A DNA stretch of 64,000 nucleotides from contig JAIBAN010000001.1 in assembly GCA_019695185.1 (NCBI GenBank), forward strand, positions 62,001 through 126,000, given 5' to 3'. The position numbers and the translations under genes were made by a program. The stretch's first letter is position 1, and each line of letters opens with the position of its first letter. Of this stretch, positions 34,068 to 43,228 are shown one piece after another. Below the pieces are notes generated by a model. It was not told the origin of the DNA. It did no database searches and was given only the letters and a program-made list of their open reading frames with translations. Source of the DNA: Blastocatellia bacterium (GTDB lineage: Bacteria; Acidobacteriota; Blastocatellia; Chloracidobacteriales; Chloracidobacteriaceae).

Positions 34068-37000
34068 ATGGAAAAAACGAAGCAGGTCCTTTCAGTAACT
34101 TCAATCCCGTCGGAAGATTTTCAAACATTCATCAACAGTTTTAAGTGGCTGAAACAATCGCCTTCGACACTTGAACGGTTGGGAGCTTACCTTCTGGAAG
34201 GCACCAACGAACTCGTGCTGGCGGAATGCAAACCATTGGCACCCTCTGGTGCGGGGCTGTATTTCTGGCCTGATGACAATAAGAAGCGTGATTCATTCCT
34301 GAAAAAATATTTCCGTCATCTGGATGGTGCCATGGTGGCCCGGTTGGCTCGGATTTACTCGATTGAAACCTCCCATTATCAGTTTGCCACCCGGCAGGTG
34401 CCCTTTGGGGAAGGGTATTTTTTTGACCCGTTTCTGGAGGTGATGCACTGGCTGGACCATGTGCAACTCGATTCGGAAGTCTGGGACCAGGCTTTTCAAT
34501 GTGCCGGTTATCCAGCCGGTTCCCTGATTCGGCTGGCCTGTGCCCATCACAAAGGGGAATTGCTGGCCGGAAAGAATTTTCCTGCTTATTGTGCCAATCA
34601 TCGGACCGTGATTTGTGAAGAACTGGGGAAAATCAAAAATGGAAATGCACTGTTTTTGTTGACCCGATTGATAAAACAGAAAATCGCCCTGCCGGAAACC
34701 CTGCCGGTCATTGTGGAACTGGCTTTTGCCGCGGACAAAGACACCCGTGAAACCGCCCGTGAGTATCTGCTGAAAGACAAACTCGTGGGGGCCATTCCGT
34801 TTCTGGCCAAAAAGCTCGAATCGGGTAAGGCCAATGAACGGGAGGCAGTCGTCAAACTGCTCTGGGCACTTGACCGGGAAAAAGCTCACCCCATTTTGGA
34901 AGAACATCTTGGCGGTGAAAAATCCCAGGCCGTCAAAAAACTGATTGAGGATTACATTCAGGTGGCGGTCCCTGCTACCGGAGCCGGTACCGAGGCTGAG
35001 GCAGTGGCCCGCATGCTGACAGTTGAACCACTGCCGGAACTGGACCCGGTGGCCAAATTGCCCGAAAGCCTGCTGGAACTGCTGCAAAAGGCAGTGGTTG
35101 AAGCCAACAAAGCCGAGGAACGTTATCACGAAACGCTTTACAAGGGGCCGGGGTATCAGCCATTCAATCCCATCAAACCGGAAACGGTGGTTCAGGTTTT
35201 CCGCTTGTTGGAGAAGGCGGATGCCTTTGAACTGGAGAAAAAACGATTTGCTTCTCACTGGTCGCCTGCGGCTGACAAGTATCTCTTTCAACTCATCGCA
35301 CACCCTGAAGTCCAGCTTGTGCACGTGGTCCGACTGGCCTTGGCTGCCTGTCGCCTGAGCCTGACTGATAGCACCAGTGAAATTGCAGACGGATTATACT
35401 TTTGGGACAACGCTCTGGACTTTTTTGACCATTACCGTGCGACGCACCAGCCAGGATTTACGCTGCGTGATGTGGCGGCTGTTTTCAAAGCCCTGCGGGG
35501 TGACCCGGCCTCGCTGGCCTGGGTGATTCTGAACCATGACCGGGGCTGGGAAAAAACCGGCTGCTTCCGTTATGAACATGAAGCGGTATGGCCGTACTTT
35601 GCCGGATACATAACGATTCTGGAAAAGGTTTTTCAGCGGGACCTCAAACTGCGCCGTTACGAATCGGACGCTGAACGCTCATTCATGCGCCGGAATGCAA
35701 TCCAGGTCTTGCAGACGTTTCCGGTTTTGCCCCCGCAGTTGGTCCCGATGCTGTGGGAAGTCGCCTTGGGCAACTCCAAGGCAGAACGTCCTTTGGCGCA
35801 AGCCTGTCTCAGCGGGCGGCCTGATGTCTTTGAACGGATTTGTCAGGCGCTCAACGATGGAAAGGCCGACCAGCGGCTGATTGCCTGCGAATGGCTGGCC
35901 CTGCGCAAAAATCCGGATGGGATTGACCCGCTGGTTGAGCGGTTGAAGGTGGAAAAAGATGCCAACGTCAAAAACATGATCCTGACCACCCTTGAAAAAC
36001 TCGGTGCGGATGTCAACCGCTTTGTGGACCGGAACGCCCTGGTTCAGGAAGCCCAGGCCGGGCTTAAAAAAGGCATTCCCAAACCGTTGGCCTGGTTTCC
36101 GTTTGATGCCCTGCCGCCGGTGCATTGGGCTGATTCCAGCGAACCGGTGGCAACCGACATTCTCAAGTTTCTGATGGTTCAGGCTTTTTCCCAAACAACC
36201 TTTGAACCGGGGCCGATGCTGAAACAATGTGTGGCGGGTTGGCGCAGCTCCGAACGCGAAGCACTGGGGCAGTTCATTTTGGAAAAATGGGTGGAGCAGG
36301 ACACCCTGCCGCTTTACACCCTGGAGGAAGCCGACCAAAAAGCCCGCAAACAGGCTCAGGACGGACTGAATTATGCCAAGAAATATCCCCGTTCGTATCA
36401 GCCTTTGAATACTCCGGAGGACGAGGCAAGGCTGTTTGAAACCTTTTACACATCAACCTTTGAAGAATTAAAGAAGCAGTTCAAAGGCAGTGCGGCCAAA
36501 GAGAAAAACATTCTGCTGGTGGCAGCGGTCTGCTGTGGCAGCACTGCGGTTCCGGTGGTCAACCGGTACATCCGGACCTACTTTGGCAACCGGCTTTCGC
36601 AGGCCAAAATCCTGCTCGCCATGCTCAGTTGGGTCGAGGATTTCAGCGGTATCCAACTGTTGCTTTCGGTGGCCAACCGTTTTCGAACCAAAGCCATCCG
36701 CGAAGAGGCTGCCTTGCTGGTCAATGCTGTGGCCGAGCGCAAAGGCTGGACGCCGGATGAGTTGGGCGACCGGACCATTCCGTGTATCGGGTTTGAAGAC
36801 GGCCCGGTGATGGAACTGGACTATGGTTCCCGGAAATTCAAGGCCAGTCTGGATGCGAAACTGAACGTTCTGCTTGCGGATGAGGCTGGAAATTCCCTGG
36901 CGGCCTTGCCTGATGCCCGCAAGGACGAGGATGAAAATACGGTCAAGGAAGCCAAAAAACTGTTTTCTGAAACCAAAAAACAGACCAAGGCGATTGTTCA

Positions 37001-37751
37001 AACCCAGACCATCCGGCTCTATGAAGGCATGTGCGTTGAACGGACCTGGAGTTTCCGCGACTGGGAGGCGTTTCTGAACGGCCATCCGGTGGTAGGCCGT
37101 TTGTGCCAAAGGCTGGTGTGGGCCGTGTTTGACGAAGGGGTGCCCACCCTGACATTTCGTCCTTTGGAGGATGGAACCCTCACTGATGTCAATGACAACC
37201 CGGTCACGGTTGCCCCGGAAGCCATGGTCAGGCTGGCCCACGCCGTGACGCTTCCGGTGGAAACCGTTGCGACTTGGCAGCAACACTTGAATGATTATGA
37301 GATTGAACCGGTTTTTGACCAGTTCAACCGTCCGGTCTTCCGGTTGGAGGAAGTCCGCTGCAAAGACCTGCATTGCGATGTGTTTGCAGGCCATACTGCC
37401 TCAGTGGTCAAATTTTGCGGCAAGGCGGAAAAAATGGGCTATACCCGGGGCGAGATGGATTACGAGCGGTTCTTTAACGAATACCGGAAACCTTTTCGCA
37501 GCTTGAATGTGCAAGCCGTCATCGAATTCAGCGGAACCAATGGCGAAGTTTCCGGCACTAAACTGGAGGAACACTTGATTGCCATCACGGGGTTCCGTTT
37601 TGAACAAGCTGCCGGAAAAGGGAAACCGGCCAAGGTGCCATTGGGTGAGGTTCCACCGGTATTATTGAGTACGGTCTGGAACGATGTCCGCGAACTGGCC
37701 GAACTCGGCAGCGGCTTTGACCCGGACTGGAATGCGAAGGTCGGAAGTTAA
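34068..37751 (+). CDS. DUF4132 domain protein with HEAT-like repeats
   Basis: A 1227-residue cytoplasmic protein without signal or membrane segments. The middle shows helical HEAT-like repeats (for example residues about 225-300 and 560-660), and the C-terminal 250 residues are DUF4132-like: LCQRLVWAVFDEG, TFRPLEDGTLTDVNDN, VRLAHAVTLP and EIEPVFDQFNRPVFRLEE. DUF4132 includes proteins once called MolR; their biochemical role is unsettled. It is followed by a histidine kinase across a heptad hairpin. It starts at ATG 34068 with TTGGAG about 14 nt upstream. Confidence 0.85.
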   Translation: MEKTKQVLSVTSIPSEDFQTFINSFKWLKQSPSTLERLGAYLLEGTNELVLAECKPLAPSGAGLYFWPDDNKKRDSFLKKYFRHLDGAMVARLARIYSIETSHYQFATRQVPFGEGYFFDPFLEVMHWLDHVQLDSEVWDQAFQCAGYPAGSLIRLACAHHKGELLAGKNFPAYCANHRTVICEELGKIKNGNALFLLTRLIKQKIALPETLPVIVELAFAADKDTRETAREYLLKDKLVGAIPFLAKKLESGKANEREAVVKLLWALDREKAHPILEEHLGGEKSQAVKKLIEDYIQVAVPATGAGTEAEAVARMLTVEPLPELDPVAKLPESLLELLQKAVVEANKAEERYHETLYKGPGYQPFNPIKPETVVQVFRLLEKADAFELEKKRFASHWSPAADKYLFQLIAHPEVQLVHVVRLALAACRLSLTDSTSEIADGLYFWDNALDFFDHYRATHQPGFTLRDVAAVFKALRGDPASLAWVILNHDRGWEKTGCFRYEHEAVWPYFAGYITILEKVFQRDLKLRRYESDAERSFMRRNAIQVLQTFPVLPPQLVPMLWEVALGNSKAERPLAQACLSGRPDVFERICQALNDGKADQRLIACEWLALRKNPDGIDPLVERLKVEKDANVKNMILTTLEKLGADVNRFVDRNALVQEAQAGLKKGIPKPLAWFPFDALPPVHWADSSEPVATDILKFLMVQAFSQTTFEPGPMLKQCVAGWRSSEREALGQFILEKWVEQDTLPLYTLEEADQKARKQAQDGLNYAKKYPRSYQPLNTPEDEARLFETFYTSTFEELKKQFKGSAAKEKNILLVAAVCCGSTAVPVVNRYIRTYFGNRLSQAKILLAMLSWVEDFSGIQLLLSVANRFRTKAIREEAALLVNAVAERKGWTPDELGDRTIPCIGFEDGPVMELDYGSRKFKASLDAKLNVLLADEAGNSLAALPDARKDEDENTVKEAKKLFSETKKQTKAIVQTQTIRLYEGMCVERTWSFRDWEAFLNGHPVVGRLCQRLVWAVFDEGVPTLTFRPLEDGTLTDVNDNPVTVAPEAMVRLAHAVTLPVETVATWQQHLNDYEIEPVFDQFNRPVFRLEEVRCKDLHCDVFAGHTASVVKFCGKAEKMGYTRGEMDYERFFNEYRKPFRSLNVQAVIEFSGTNGEVSGTKLEEHLIAITGFRFEQAAGKGKPAKVPLGEVPPVLLSTVWNDVRELAELGSGFDPDWNAKVGS

Positions 37752-37753
37752 CA

Positions 37754-37880
37754 GGACTGAGGACTGAGGACTGAGGACTGAGTTTCTTGTTCGTTTATCA
37801 CAATAGCTCATTTGATTCCCGAAGTCTTATGGTAGTTTAGCACTCAGTCCTTAGTCCTCAGTCCTCAGTCCTCAGTCCTG
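37754..37880. repeat. Heptad inverted repeat, unit GGACTGA
   Basis: Four GGACTGA units (37754-37781) and about five CTCAGTC-type units (37842-37879, one with a T substitution) enclose a loop of about 60 nt. The first arm starts two bases after the DUF4132 stop. The second arm is followed by AAAAAATATG, the same decamer that follows the element at 2588-2712. Confidence 0.92.
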
Positions 37881-37887
37881 AAAAAAT

Positions 37888-39375
37888 ATGAATCTTTCAC
37901 TTCGGACCAAGCTGACGCTTTGGTCAGTCAGCATTGTCGGAGTTGCGCTGGTTGGGCTGGGCGTGACGCTTTACCATTTGCTTTCCGCCAACTTGCTCAA
38001 CTCAATTGATGATTCACTTTTGTTTTATGCGAGGTCGTTGGAATCAAATGCGACCAACACAACCTTGGAGGCCACCGAGACACCTTCCGCCCAAACTCCC
38101 CAGACCGAACCCGAAACTGATTCCCGAACCCCTTTCCTTTCTGCACAGGTCATTCAATTTCTTGACACTTCCGGACGGATTACCCAGCAGGTGACGGAAA
38201 AGCCGCCAGGTGAATTGTTTGGCAATGTTCAGCCTGTTTCACTTGGAAACTGGCAGGCTGTCCAGCGGCTGAAACAGCCTTTGTATGAAACCGTCACCGT
38301 GCCACGGGGCCAGAAACTGCGGGTTGTGACCATTCTGGTCGGAAGCAAGGACGAATCCTTTTTCATTTCGGTCGGACATCAACTGGATGATTTCGAGGCA
38401 TTGCAACAAACAATTTTGACGGTGTTGGTGACAAGCATTCCGACTGCTCTGTTTTTTCTGGGCTGGGGAAGCTGGATTCTGGTGGGCGGCGCGCTGAAGC
38501 GGGTGGACCGTCTGACCCGGACAGCCCAGCATATTGGTGAAAACAACCTGCGGGAACGCATCGAAGCCGGTGACTCGGGAGACGAATTGACCCGCCTCGC
38601 CGAGACCTTCAATCAGATGCTCGCGCGCCTTGATGCGGCTTTTGAGCGCCAAAAGCAGTTTACGGCCGATGCCGCCCATGAGTTGCGCACCCCGCTGGCG
38701 GTGATGCGGGGGGAACTGGAACTGGCGCTCCGCCGCAGTGACGTGCCGGAAACACATGCCCTGACCTTTGGCAGCCTGTTGGAAGAAACCCTGCGCCTGA
38801 GCACCCTGGTGGATGATTTGCTGACCCTGGCCCGCTCCGACAGCGGGGAACTCCGGCTTGAATTCCATCCGGTGGATATGACCGCACTCTGCCAGGAGAT
38901 GTATGAATATTTATTACCTTTGGCCGAAAGCCGCGAGTTGAAATTTTCCAGCCACATGGCGCTCACTCCGACGATGATTTCCGGTGACCGCCAGCGGCTC
39001 CGCCAGTTGGTGCTCAATGTGCTGGATAATGCGCTCAAATACACACCTGCCGGAGGCGAGGTTATCCTGCAAAGCCGATTCAATGAGGCTGGGGCGGTGG
39101 AAATCGCAGTGGTTGACAATGGTCCGGGGATTCCAGTCACAGACCGGGGGAAGATTTTCGACCGGTTTTACCGGCACGTTCACACGGGCGGGGAAAAAAG
39201 CGGATTTGGTTTGGGTTTGGCCATTTGCAAATGGATTGTTCAGGCTCACCAGGGGGCCATCACCGTGACGGAAACTCCGGGAGGCGGAACCACCTTTACC
39301 CTGACATTTCCTTCGGTTCAGCTTCCGCCAGCACTTGCCACAGATGGTCCAGGTCGGTCTGCTCCTGAGGCGTGA
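37888..39375 (+). CDS. HAMP-domain sensor histidine kinase, orphan
   Basis: A 495-residue inner-membrane sensor kinase: TM1 about residues 10-32, a periplasmic domain to about 170, TM2 about 175-200, a HAMP linker, HisKA with AAHELRTPLAVMRGE (phospho-His264), and an HATPase with N-box VLNVLDNALKYTP, G1 DNGPGIP and G2 GFGLGLAICKWIV. No response regulator lies next to it. Its last 80 nt overlap the 3' end of the convergent unknown gene, and the final 18 or so residues after LTFPS have no family counterpart. No Shine-Dalgarno: the start follows a repeat arm and an A6 tract. Confidence 0.92.
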   Translation: MNLSLRTKLTLWSVSIVGVALVGLGVTLYHLLSANLLNSIDDSLLFYARSLESNATNTTLEATETPSAQTPQTEPETDSRTPFLSAQVIQFLDTSGRITQQVTEKPPGELFGNVQPVSLGNWQAVQRLKQPLYETVTVPRGQKLRVVTILVGSKDESFFISVGHQLDDFEALQQTILTVLVTSIPTALFFLGWGSWILVGGALKRVDRLTRTAQHIGENNLRERIEAGDSGDELTRLAETFNQMLARLDAAFERQKQFTADAAHELRTPLAVMRGELELALRRSDVPETHALTFGSLLEETLRLSTLVDDLLTLARSDSGELRLEFHPVDMTALCQEMYEYLLPLAESRELKFSSHMALTPTMISGDRQRLRQLVLNVLDNALKYTPAGGEVILQSRFNEAGAVEIAVVDNGPGIPVTDRGKIFDRFYRHVHTGGEKSGFGLGLAICKWIVQAHQGAITVTETPGGGTTFTLTFPSVQLPPALATDGPGRSAPEA

Positions 39376-40078
39376 GCAAGACTTGCTGGCAAACGGATTC
39401 CTGTTGGCAAAGCCACTCATCCACCGATTTCAGCAGGGACTGGTCACGGGCCAGAAGTCTTTCCGCAACACGGGCTTCAGGGGTTCCAACTGGTGGGAGG
39501 TACATGCCGAAAAATTGCCCAAGGGGGCGAAAAAAGTTCCCAAGCTGGGGCTTGGATGGTTTCTGTTCAGCAGCCTTGCGGGTGAACCGCTCCAGCAGGT
39601 CCGGCCAGCCGGGAGCGTCATGGAAACAAAGCGAAATCATTGCCGCACCGGCACAATTCCAGCTTTGACCTGCCAGCCATTGTTCAACGATGGTTTGTAA
39701 AACCCCCTGAGCCACTTCAGGGTGAATTCCCTGCCGACACCAGCGACTTGCAGTATAAACAAAATCCTCCATCAGCCCGGTTGTTGCCAGTTGGTCAAAA
39801 TCGAAACCACTGCTTGGGGCATCTTGGCCGGTCAGGAAATCAAACAGGTTGGCCAGCAGGTTGGGCGGAGGCTTCTGGATGTATCCGGCCAGAATGACCG
39901 CAATTTTCCACTGTAAATGGTCAGGTTGGGTGACCGCAAACCGACAAATGGTTTCTGCAGCCTGGGCGCAGGTCCCAAGTTTCCGGCAGAGCAGGACATC
40001 ATTTCCAGCTTTGAAATAAGCGTCCCAGGCCCATCTGGAAACCGGAATCCAGGCTGCAATAACTGAGGAGTGTGACAT
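39296..40078 (-). CDS. Unknown protein, overlaps kinase gene tail-to-tail
   Basis: A 260-residue, probably cytoplasmic protein that I do not recognise. It is rich in Trp, Cys, Gln and Leu and appears all-helical, with repeated short helices (QWKIAVILAGYI, GVLQTIVEQWLAG) that could be HEAT-like. A Pro-rich loop (LPPVGTPEARVAER) precedes the C-terminal acidic helix. The coding frame overlaps the convergent kinase gene by 80 nt, leaving no room for a terminator. It is real by length and composition. Function unknown; a link to the DUF4132 gene 1.5 kb away is only positional. Confidence 0.65.
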   Translation of the reverse strand: MSHSSVIAAWIPVSRWAWDAYFKAGNDVLLCRKLGTCAQAAETICRFAVTQPDHLQWKIAVILAGYIQKPPPNLLANLFDFLTGQDAPSSGFDFDQLATTGLMEDFVYTASRWCRQGIHPEVAQGVLQTIVEQWLAGQSWNCAGAAMISLCFHDAPGWPDLLERFTRKAAEQKPSKPQLGNFFRPLGQFFGMYLPPVGTPEARVAERLLARDQSLLKSVDEWLCQQESVCQQVLLTPQEQTDLDHLWQVLAEAEPKEMSG

Positions 40079-40374
40079 GGTTGAAACACCGGAAAATCAA
40101 ATTGGCAGGAAAAAATACTCCGGTTTTGCTTCAGGCAACAAGTTCAGGTATCTTTGCCCAGAAGCTGAAACGACCTCGTCTTTGACCGGGCACTGTGACA
40201 TCTGACTGGTGGCAAGTATCAATCCAACAATCCAGTTCTCTGATTTTTCCTGTTACACCGTACTTGTTCCTGGTCACTCCACCAGGCTCTTCACCATAAC
40301 CACAGGGCCGGGCTGAAAATGCTCTGTCCCTGCGACGAGCCGGATTCTAACGATTCAGGCGATTGTGCTCCAGC
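40079..40374. other. Divergent intergenic region, leader of desaturase gene
   Basis: This gap of about 300 nt separates the unknown minus-strand gene from the desaturase. It holds the promoter-like module at 40110-40158, followed by about 215 nt of unassigned leader. No ORF with a ribosome binding site and no heptad array is seen. Confidence 0.5.
40110..40158 (+). promoter_or_regulatory. 49-nt promoter-like module, copy 1
   Basis: Identical at 47 of 49 positions to 42335-42383. It contains an A6 run, then TTGCTT (40126-40131), 17 nt, and TATCTT (40149-40154). This spacing fits a sigma-70-type promoter with an upstream A-tract. It points towards the desaturase gene, whose ATG is 216 nt away, so a long leader would result. 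The match and spacing are seen; promoter activity is inferred. Confidence 0.55.
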
Positions 40375-41400
40375 ATGTCCACCAAATCAGTATTTGATGA
40401 ATGGAGTCAGGCTGATGACCTGACCCAAAAATTTCGCCAGTCCGTTGCTTCGTTGCATAACTCATCCGGGGTTGCCTACCGTGAGTTTCGCAAATCCTTG
40501 AGCCCCCGCTATGGAGTGGTTTGGGCAGAGCTTTTATGCGGTCATGGCGTCCTGATTGGCACAGTGATGGTGCTGCTCTTCCAAAAGCCATTGCCATGGT
40601 GGGTTGCGTTGCTTGTCATTGCCTGCAGCGCGTTGTTGATTGGTGGAGCGATTGCCTACCTTGCACTGTTCATGCATGAGGCAGCCCACTTCAATCTCGC
40701 TCAAAGTACCCTTTGGAACGACCGGCTTGCCAATTTACTGATTGGCGTTTTGACCGGCACAGAGATTAAAACCTATCGGCCAACTCACTTTGACCATCAC
40801 CGCAAACTGGGATTGCCGGATGACCCGGAACATTTCTACTTCAATCCGCTGAACTGGCATTTGGTCATTGCAAGCCTGACCGGAATGACGTTGCTTCAGG
40901 CGGTTCGCAAACGATTTCACAATACAAAGGTCACCACCGGCTCCGCCCCGGCGGCCAGTGGCAAACCATCCCGGTCAAACTCCTTTCCTTGGGTACTGGT
41001 TGGCGGGATGCTTCTGCATGGCGGTCTGGTGGTTGGCTCGCTTTGGTTCCACTGTTGGTTTCTGACGTTCAGTTGGCTGGCCGGGGTCTTGCTGGTTTGG
41101 CCATTCTTCACGGTTCTGCGGCCAATTTTGGAGCATCGCAGCACGCAGGCAATGGCTGGGACTGACTATTTCCGGGTTCCGCATGGAGCCGTCAATCGCC
41201 TCTTTGGTGATGGCCCGCTGGCCTGGATTTTGGGCGGAGCCGGCTTTAACCGTCATTTGCTCCATCACTTGGAACCCCAAATTTCCTATACCCGGTTGCG
41301 GGAGCTTGAACAATTTTTACAGGAAACCTCCCTGGAGCCGCTGCTGAAACCGCATCGCACCACTTATCTGCGGGTCTTTGGGGAATTGTTCGGAAAATAA
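40375..41400 (+). CDS. Membrane fatty acid desaturase
   Basis: A 341-residue integral membrane di-iron desaturase/hydroxylase. All three histidine boxes are present: HEAAHFN, HFDHHRKLG and, near the C-terminus, HLLHHLEP. Two pairs of hydrophobic segments flank them. It would introduce a double bond (or hydroxyl) into a lipid acyl chain or a carotenoid-like substrate. The start ATG 40375 (MSTKSVFDEW) is preferred over a TTG four codons upstream. The TylF-like methyltransferase follows after 3 nt, so the two are co-transcribed. Confidence 0.9.
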   Translation: MSTKSVFDEWSQADDLTQKFRQSVASLHNSSGVAYREFRKSLSPRYGVVWAELLCGHGVLIGTVMVLLFQKPLPWWVALLVIACSALLIGGAIAYLALFMHEAAHFNLAQSTLWNDRLANLLIGVLTGTEIKTYRPTHFDHHRKLGLPDDPEHFYFNPLNWHLVIASLTGMTLLQAVRKRFHNTKVTTGSAPAASGKPSRSNSFPWVLVGGMLLHGGLVVGSLWFHCWFLTFSWLAGVLLVWPFFTVLRPILEHRSTQAMAGTDYFRVPHGAVNRLFGDGPLAWILGGAGFNRHLLHHLEPQISYTRLRELEQFLQETSLEPLLKPHRTTYLRVFGELFGK

Positions 41401-41403
41401 CCC

Positions 41404-42111
41404 ATGTTCATTTCTTCCTTCCGCCTCAAAACATATATTCAAAAGCTCCTGTTCGATTTGCGCAGCATTCTGGAGTTCCCGTTTCTCCATCCCAACTACG
41501 AGCTGTCAAAGCGGGCTTTGCAGGAATCAGCCACCTACATCCAGGAACATATGCCCGATGCGGTTGGACTGGAAACAGCCCGGCAGGTGCTTGATTTGGC
41601 ACTGACGGAACTTCCGACTGATGGTGTGATACTTGAATTTGGAGTCTTTCGCGGCGGCACCATCCGGTATTTGGCCAAGGCTGTTCCGGGGCGCAAGGTC
41701 CATGGATTTGACAGTTTTGAAGGATTGCCGGAAATCTGGTCAGGCGGTGCCAATAACTCGCTCAAAGGGGCATTCACCACCCACGGAAAACTTCCCAAGG
41801 TCCCGCGCAATGTGACTCTGCACAAGGGGCTATTCAATGAAACCGTCCCGCGCTGGCTGGCTGGCAATCAGGAACGAATTGCCCTGATTCATATTGATTG
41901 TGATTTGTACTCTTCAACCAAAAGTGTTTTTGAGGCATTGGGGGGGGCAATCGGGCCGGGAACTGTGATTGTTTTTGATGAATATTTCAATTACCCCAAC
42001 TGGCAACGCCATGAGTTCCGTGCTTTCCAGGAGTTCGTGAAGAAACACAACCTCAAATATGAATATCTGGCCTATGCCCGCATTCAGGTTGCAGTCAGAA
42101 TTCTTGCCTGA
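41404..42111 (+). CDS. TylF/MycF-like class I SAM-dependent methyltransferase
   Basis: A 235-residue enzyme resembling macrocin O-methyltransferase family proteins: SAM-binding ILEFGVFRGGTIRYLAK, VHGFDSFEGLPEIWSG, then the metal-ligand region ALIHIDCDLYSSTKSVFEAL and VFDEYFNYPNW. Family members methylate sugar hydroxyls in natural products or unknown glycans. Its gene begins three bases after the desaturase stop, with no clear ribosome binding site, implying coupling. The joint pathway of the two is not evident. Confidence 0.88.
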   Translation: MFISSFRLKTYIQKLLFDLRSILEFPFLHPNYELSKRALQESATYIQEHMPDAVGLETARQVLDLALTELPTDGVILEFGVFRGGTIRYLAKAVPGRKVHGFDSFEGLPEIWSGGANNSLKGAFTTHGKLPKVPRNVTLHKGLFNETVPRWLAGNQERIALIHIDCDLYSSTKSVFEALGGAIGPGTVIVFDEYFNYPNWQRHEFRAFQEFVKKHNLKYEYLAYARIQVAVRILA

Positions 42112-42202
42112 ACCGCGGCTTTCCGTGCCACCGATTTTCCCCAGTTGGTATTTCAGGTCAGACCTCATGCCCCGGCGGCGCACCACCAGCGATGAAAACC
42201 GG

Positions 42203-42226
42203 CTCAGTCCTCAGTCCTCAGTCCTC
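42203..42226. repeat. Single heptad arm, CTCAGTC units
   Basis: Three CTCAGTC units and a partial one lie 90 nt after the methyltransferase stop. No GGACTGA arm is found between that stop and this array. It has second-arm polarity relative to the plus-strand genes. Confidence 0.65.
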
Positions 42227-42334
42227 TTTTCACGTCAGAGCCTGAAACCGGAATGAGGCAGGGGAAGCACAACAATCCGACTGTTCGGATAGAGGCGGCA
42301 CCCAGGCAAAAAACAGGGCGGGTAATTTCTCACG

Positions 42335-42383
42335 AAAAAAGACTCCGGTTTTGCTTCCGGCAACAAGTTCAGGTATCTTTGCC
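42335..42383 (+). promoter_or_regulatory. 49-nt promoter-like module, copy 2
   Basis: Second copy of the element at 40110-40158, with two substitutions. TTGCTT lies at 42351-42356 and TATCTT at 42374-42379 with 17 nt between. It ends 45 nt before the GTG of the TauE/SafE gene, a normal promoter distance. Following bases allow a TTCAGG/CCTGAA hairpin in this copy only. Confidence 0.6.
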
Positions 42384-42428
42384 TGAACGCCTCCTGACCG
42401 ACCTTCCAACCGACCAAGGGGACTCATC

Positions 42429-43181
42429 GTGGAAAAGCTCTTTTTTCTCTTCATTGTGGTGGGCTTTTTTGCCCAAATGATTGATGGTGCGCTCGGAATG
42501 GGGTATGGCACGATTTCGGCCATTGCACTGTTGAGTATGGGGATTCCACCAGCCACAACCAGTGCCGGAGTCCACGCCGCCAAAATCATTGCCGGAGGCG
42601 TGTCAGGAATTGCCCATCTGCGCTTTGGGAATGTGGACCGCAAGTTGTTCGAGCGATTGCTGGTGCCGGGCATTCTCGGTGGGATTGCCGGAGCGTTTAC
42701 CATCACACATCTTTCCCGCAAAGTGGTGACACCGGTGGTTTCAGTCTATCTGGCTGCCATCGGGTTGATGATGTTTTACAAAGCGGTGCGCACCGTGACG
42801 GAAAAAGTGGTCACCACCCATATTCGACCGCTGGCACTGGTGGGAGGGTTTCTTGATTCAGCAGGCGGGGGCTGGGGGCCGATTGTCACTTCGACGCTCA
42901 TGGCACGGGGCAATAATCCGCGTCTGACCATCGGAACGGTCAATCTGGTCGAATTTTTTGTCAGTCTTGCACAACTGGCAACACTCCTGATTTTCCTGGG
43001 AAAAAACGACCTGGATGGTGTGTTGCAGGTGTTGCCCATCATTGCCGGGCTGATTGTGGGAGCCATGATGGCGGCTCCGATTGCTGCCTATGTCTGCCGT
43101 AAAATTCCGGCACAAGCTATGATTATCATCGTCAGCGTACTCATCATTGCTTTGAGCGCCCAGACGTTGTTGCGACGATAA
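42429..43181 (+). CDS. TauE/SafE family sulfite exporter-like permease
   Basis: A 250-residue membrane protein with about seven to eight hydrophobic segments. The family motifs are [12 protein letters not shown] near the N-terminus and the repeated [25 protein letters not shown] in the second half. TauE/SafE proteins transport organosulfur or sulfur oxyanions, but many are uncharacterised. The start is GTG with AAGGGG 8 nt upstream. lysS follows after 47 nt and may be co-transcribed. Confidence 0.9.
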   Translation: MEKLFFLFIVVGFFAQMIDGALGMGYGTISAIALLSMGIPPATTSAGVHAAKIIAGGVSGIAHLRFGNVDRKLFERLLVPGILGGIAGAFTITHLSRKVVTPVVSVYLAAIGLMMFYKAVRTVTEKVVTTHIRPLALVGGFLDSAGGGWGPIVTSTLMARGNNPRLTIGTVNLVEFFVSLAQLATLLIFLGKNDLDGVLQVLPIIAGLIVGAMMAAPIAAYVCRKIPAQAMIIIVSVLIIALSAQTLLRR

Positions 43182-43228
43182 ACAGGACAAGGATTCCTTT
43201 CCTGAAACTGAACTCATTTCACACGGAC

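Larger units (their letters stand above)
42112..42428. other. Intergenic region upstream of the TauE/SafE gene
   Basis: It contains a short heptad arm (42203-42226) and the second promoter-like module (42335-42383). No gene is supported: ORFs here lack ribosome binding sites and resemble no family I know. Confidence 0.5.

Noticed and set aside
40110-40158. Riboswitch
   Set aside because: Possible helices are short and not conserved between the two copies, while the TTGCTT-17-TATCTT spacing fits a promoter.
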